From assembly GCA_023457875.1 (NCBI GenBank), contig JAEXBC010000070.1:1-5038 (forward strand): a stretch of 5,038 nt of DNA. The letters are read 5' to 3'. The translations under genes and the position numbers were made by a program. The stretch is from Bacillota bacterium (GTDB lineage Bacteria > Bacillota > Clostridia > Lachnospirales > Cellulosilyticaceae). Position 1 is the first letter of the stretch, and every line of letters begins with the position of its first letter. Of the stretch, positions 4,171 through 5,038 are shown in pieces. Below the pieces are notes generated by a model. The model made no database searches and was not told the origin of the DNA. It was given only the letters and a program-made list of their open reading frames with translations.

Positions 4171-5038
4171 CTACTTAAAGTAGTCAAACTCTAAATCATA
4201 TATATTGACAGTGTCGCCTTCTTGAATACCTGCATTTTCTAAGGCTTCAATAATGCCTTTCTCACGGAGATAGCGTTGGAAGAATGCAAAGCCTTGTTCT
4301 GTATCAATGGCTGTATATCCCATCATGCGCTCAATGCCCTTACCTTCTACCACATAATAGCCTTCGCTTGGAGTTTCAACAGTAAATGGCTCATTTGCCA
4401 TCTGACTGATTTCTTCAAATTCAGGTTCAAAAATAATATTTTCAGTAGGTACCGTTTCTAGAAGCTCTGCTACCTCTTTTAATAATTCTTGTAGGTTTAG
4501 ATTACCTGCTGCAGAAATAGGTAGCACCTTAACACCTTTTGGTTCAAATTCAGCCTTCAAACGCTCAATGTTTTCCGTGCAATCTCCTATATCTACTTTA
4601 TTTGCTACAATAACTTGCGGTTTATCCTTTAAAATATCTGCATTAAAAAGCTCTATTTCCTTTTGAATGGCATAGATATCCTCCACAGGGTCTCTGCCTT
4701 CACTACCAGCAGCATCTACCACATGAACAAGGACTTTGGTTCTTTCAACGTGACGCAAAAAGTCATGACCAAGGCCAACACCCTCTGCAGCTCCTTCAAT
4801 TAATCCTGGAATATCTGCCATCACAAATTGCTTCCCATAAGGATTTGTTACAACACCTAAATTAGGGGCTAGCGTAGTAAAATGATAATTAGCAATTTTA
4901 GGTTGTGCATTACTCACCATGGATAATAAGGTGGATTTTCCAACATTCGGATAACCTACTAAACCTACATCTGCAATCATCTTAAGTTCTAGAATAAGCC
5001 AATACTCTCTAGCTGGTTTACCCTTTTCTGCATAGCGA
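4171..5038 (-). CDS. obg: Obg/CgtA GTPase, C-terminal part (5' end outside window)
   Basis: Obg is an essential GTPase of 50S subunit maturation, linked to the stringent response. The frame stays open upstream of the Met at 4980 to the window edge. Those 19 extra codons (RYAEKGKPAREYWLILELK) match the end of the glycine-rich Obg fold, so 4980 is an internal Met, not the start. In the 288 visible residues: G1 GYPNVGKST (28-36), switch I region FTTLAPNLG (53-61), G3 DIPG (76-79), G4 NKVD (146-149), G5 SAAGN (175-179). The OCT (Obg C-terminal, DUF1967) domain is at about 218-285, with YYVVEGKGIERMM and GIQEGDTVNIYDLEFDY. All GTP-binding motifs are intact. The missing N-terminus would be about 140 residues. 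In this phylum rplU, ysxB and rpmA usually lie just upstream, beyond base 5038. Confidence 0.97.
   Translation of the reverse strand, partial: RYAEKGKPAREYWLILELKMIADVGLVGYPNVGKSTLLSMVSNAQPKIANYHFTTLAPNLGVVTNPYGKQFVMADIPGLIEGAAEGVGLGHDFLRHVERTKVLVHVVDAAGSEGRDPVEDIYAIQKEIELFNADILKDKPQVIVANKVDIGDCTENIERLKAEFEPKGVKVLPISAAGNLNLQELLKEVAELLETVPTENIIFEPEFEEISQMANEPFTVETPSEGYYVVEGKGIERMMGYTAIDTEQGFAFFQRYLREKGIIEALENAGIQEGDTVNIYDLEFDYFK

Noticed and set aside
4276..4461. Open frame of 61 codons on the plus strand inside obg
   Set aside because: It is antisense to the conserved OCT region of obg, has no ribosome binding site and its translation looks like random composition.
4978..4980. Met codon as the start of obg
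   Set aside because: The frame continues upstream to the window edge with residues typical of Obg just before the P-loop, so this Met is internal.
1..5038. Mobile element, phage, defence or other novel multi-gene system
   Set aside because: Every gene belongs to a known housekeeping or competence family. There is no transposase, integrase, terminal repeat pair, target-site duplication or CRISPR-like array.

Overview
The window looks like chromosomal core sequence from a low-GC Gram-positive bacterium, most likely in the Clostridia (Lachnospirales/Eubacteriales-like). The evidence is AT-rich DNA, strong AAGGAG-type ribosome binding sites, TTG start use, and a gene order typical of Firmicutes. 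The assignment rests on recognising gene families and order by eye, so the genus is not determined.

Layout, left to right. (1) 1-620, minus strand: 5' part of comEA, a membrane-anchored competence DNA receptor, cut by the left edge. (2) 621-734: a 114-bp divergent intergenic region with a clear extended -10 promoter for the rightward gene. (3) 735-2045, plus strand: a complete D-alanyl-D-alanine carboxypeptidase (DacF-like, S11 family) with signal peptide and C-terminal membrane anchor. (4) 2046-2108: a long, nearly perfect bidirectional terminator between convergent genes. (5) 2109-3707, minus strand: rsfS preceded by a single-ORF fusion of nadD and yqeK. (6) 3708-3862: promoter of that pair, with a pentamer-repeat array over the -10, then the terminator of the upstream operon. 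(7) 3863-5038, minus strand: yhbY and the 3' three-quarters or so of obg, cut by the right edge. No stretch over 300 bases lacks a gene.

The genes fall into three functions. Obg, YhbY and RsfS act on the ribosome (50S maturation, pre-50S binding, subunit silencing). NadD-YqeK covers NAD synthesis and dinucleoside polyphosphate breakdown. The carboxypeptidase trims peptidoglycan stem peptides, and ComEA binds DNA outside the membrane. The minus-strand order yhbY, nadD, yqeK, rsfS, comEA matches the yqeI-nadD-yqeK-rsfS ... comEA order of Bacillus subtilis. The carboxypeptidase sits in reverse orientation where B. subtilis carries the reversed gene comER.

I found no mobile element, CRISPR array, tRNA/rRNA or obvious new system. 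The points worth a second look are the 13/26-residue repeats in the ComEA linker, the NadD-YqeK fusion, two genes whose longest-ORF starts are probably wrong, the pentamer array over the nadD promoter, and a nested inverted repeat after yhbY.
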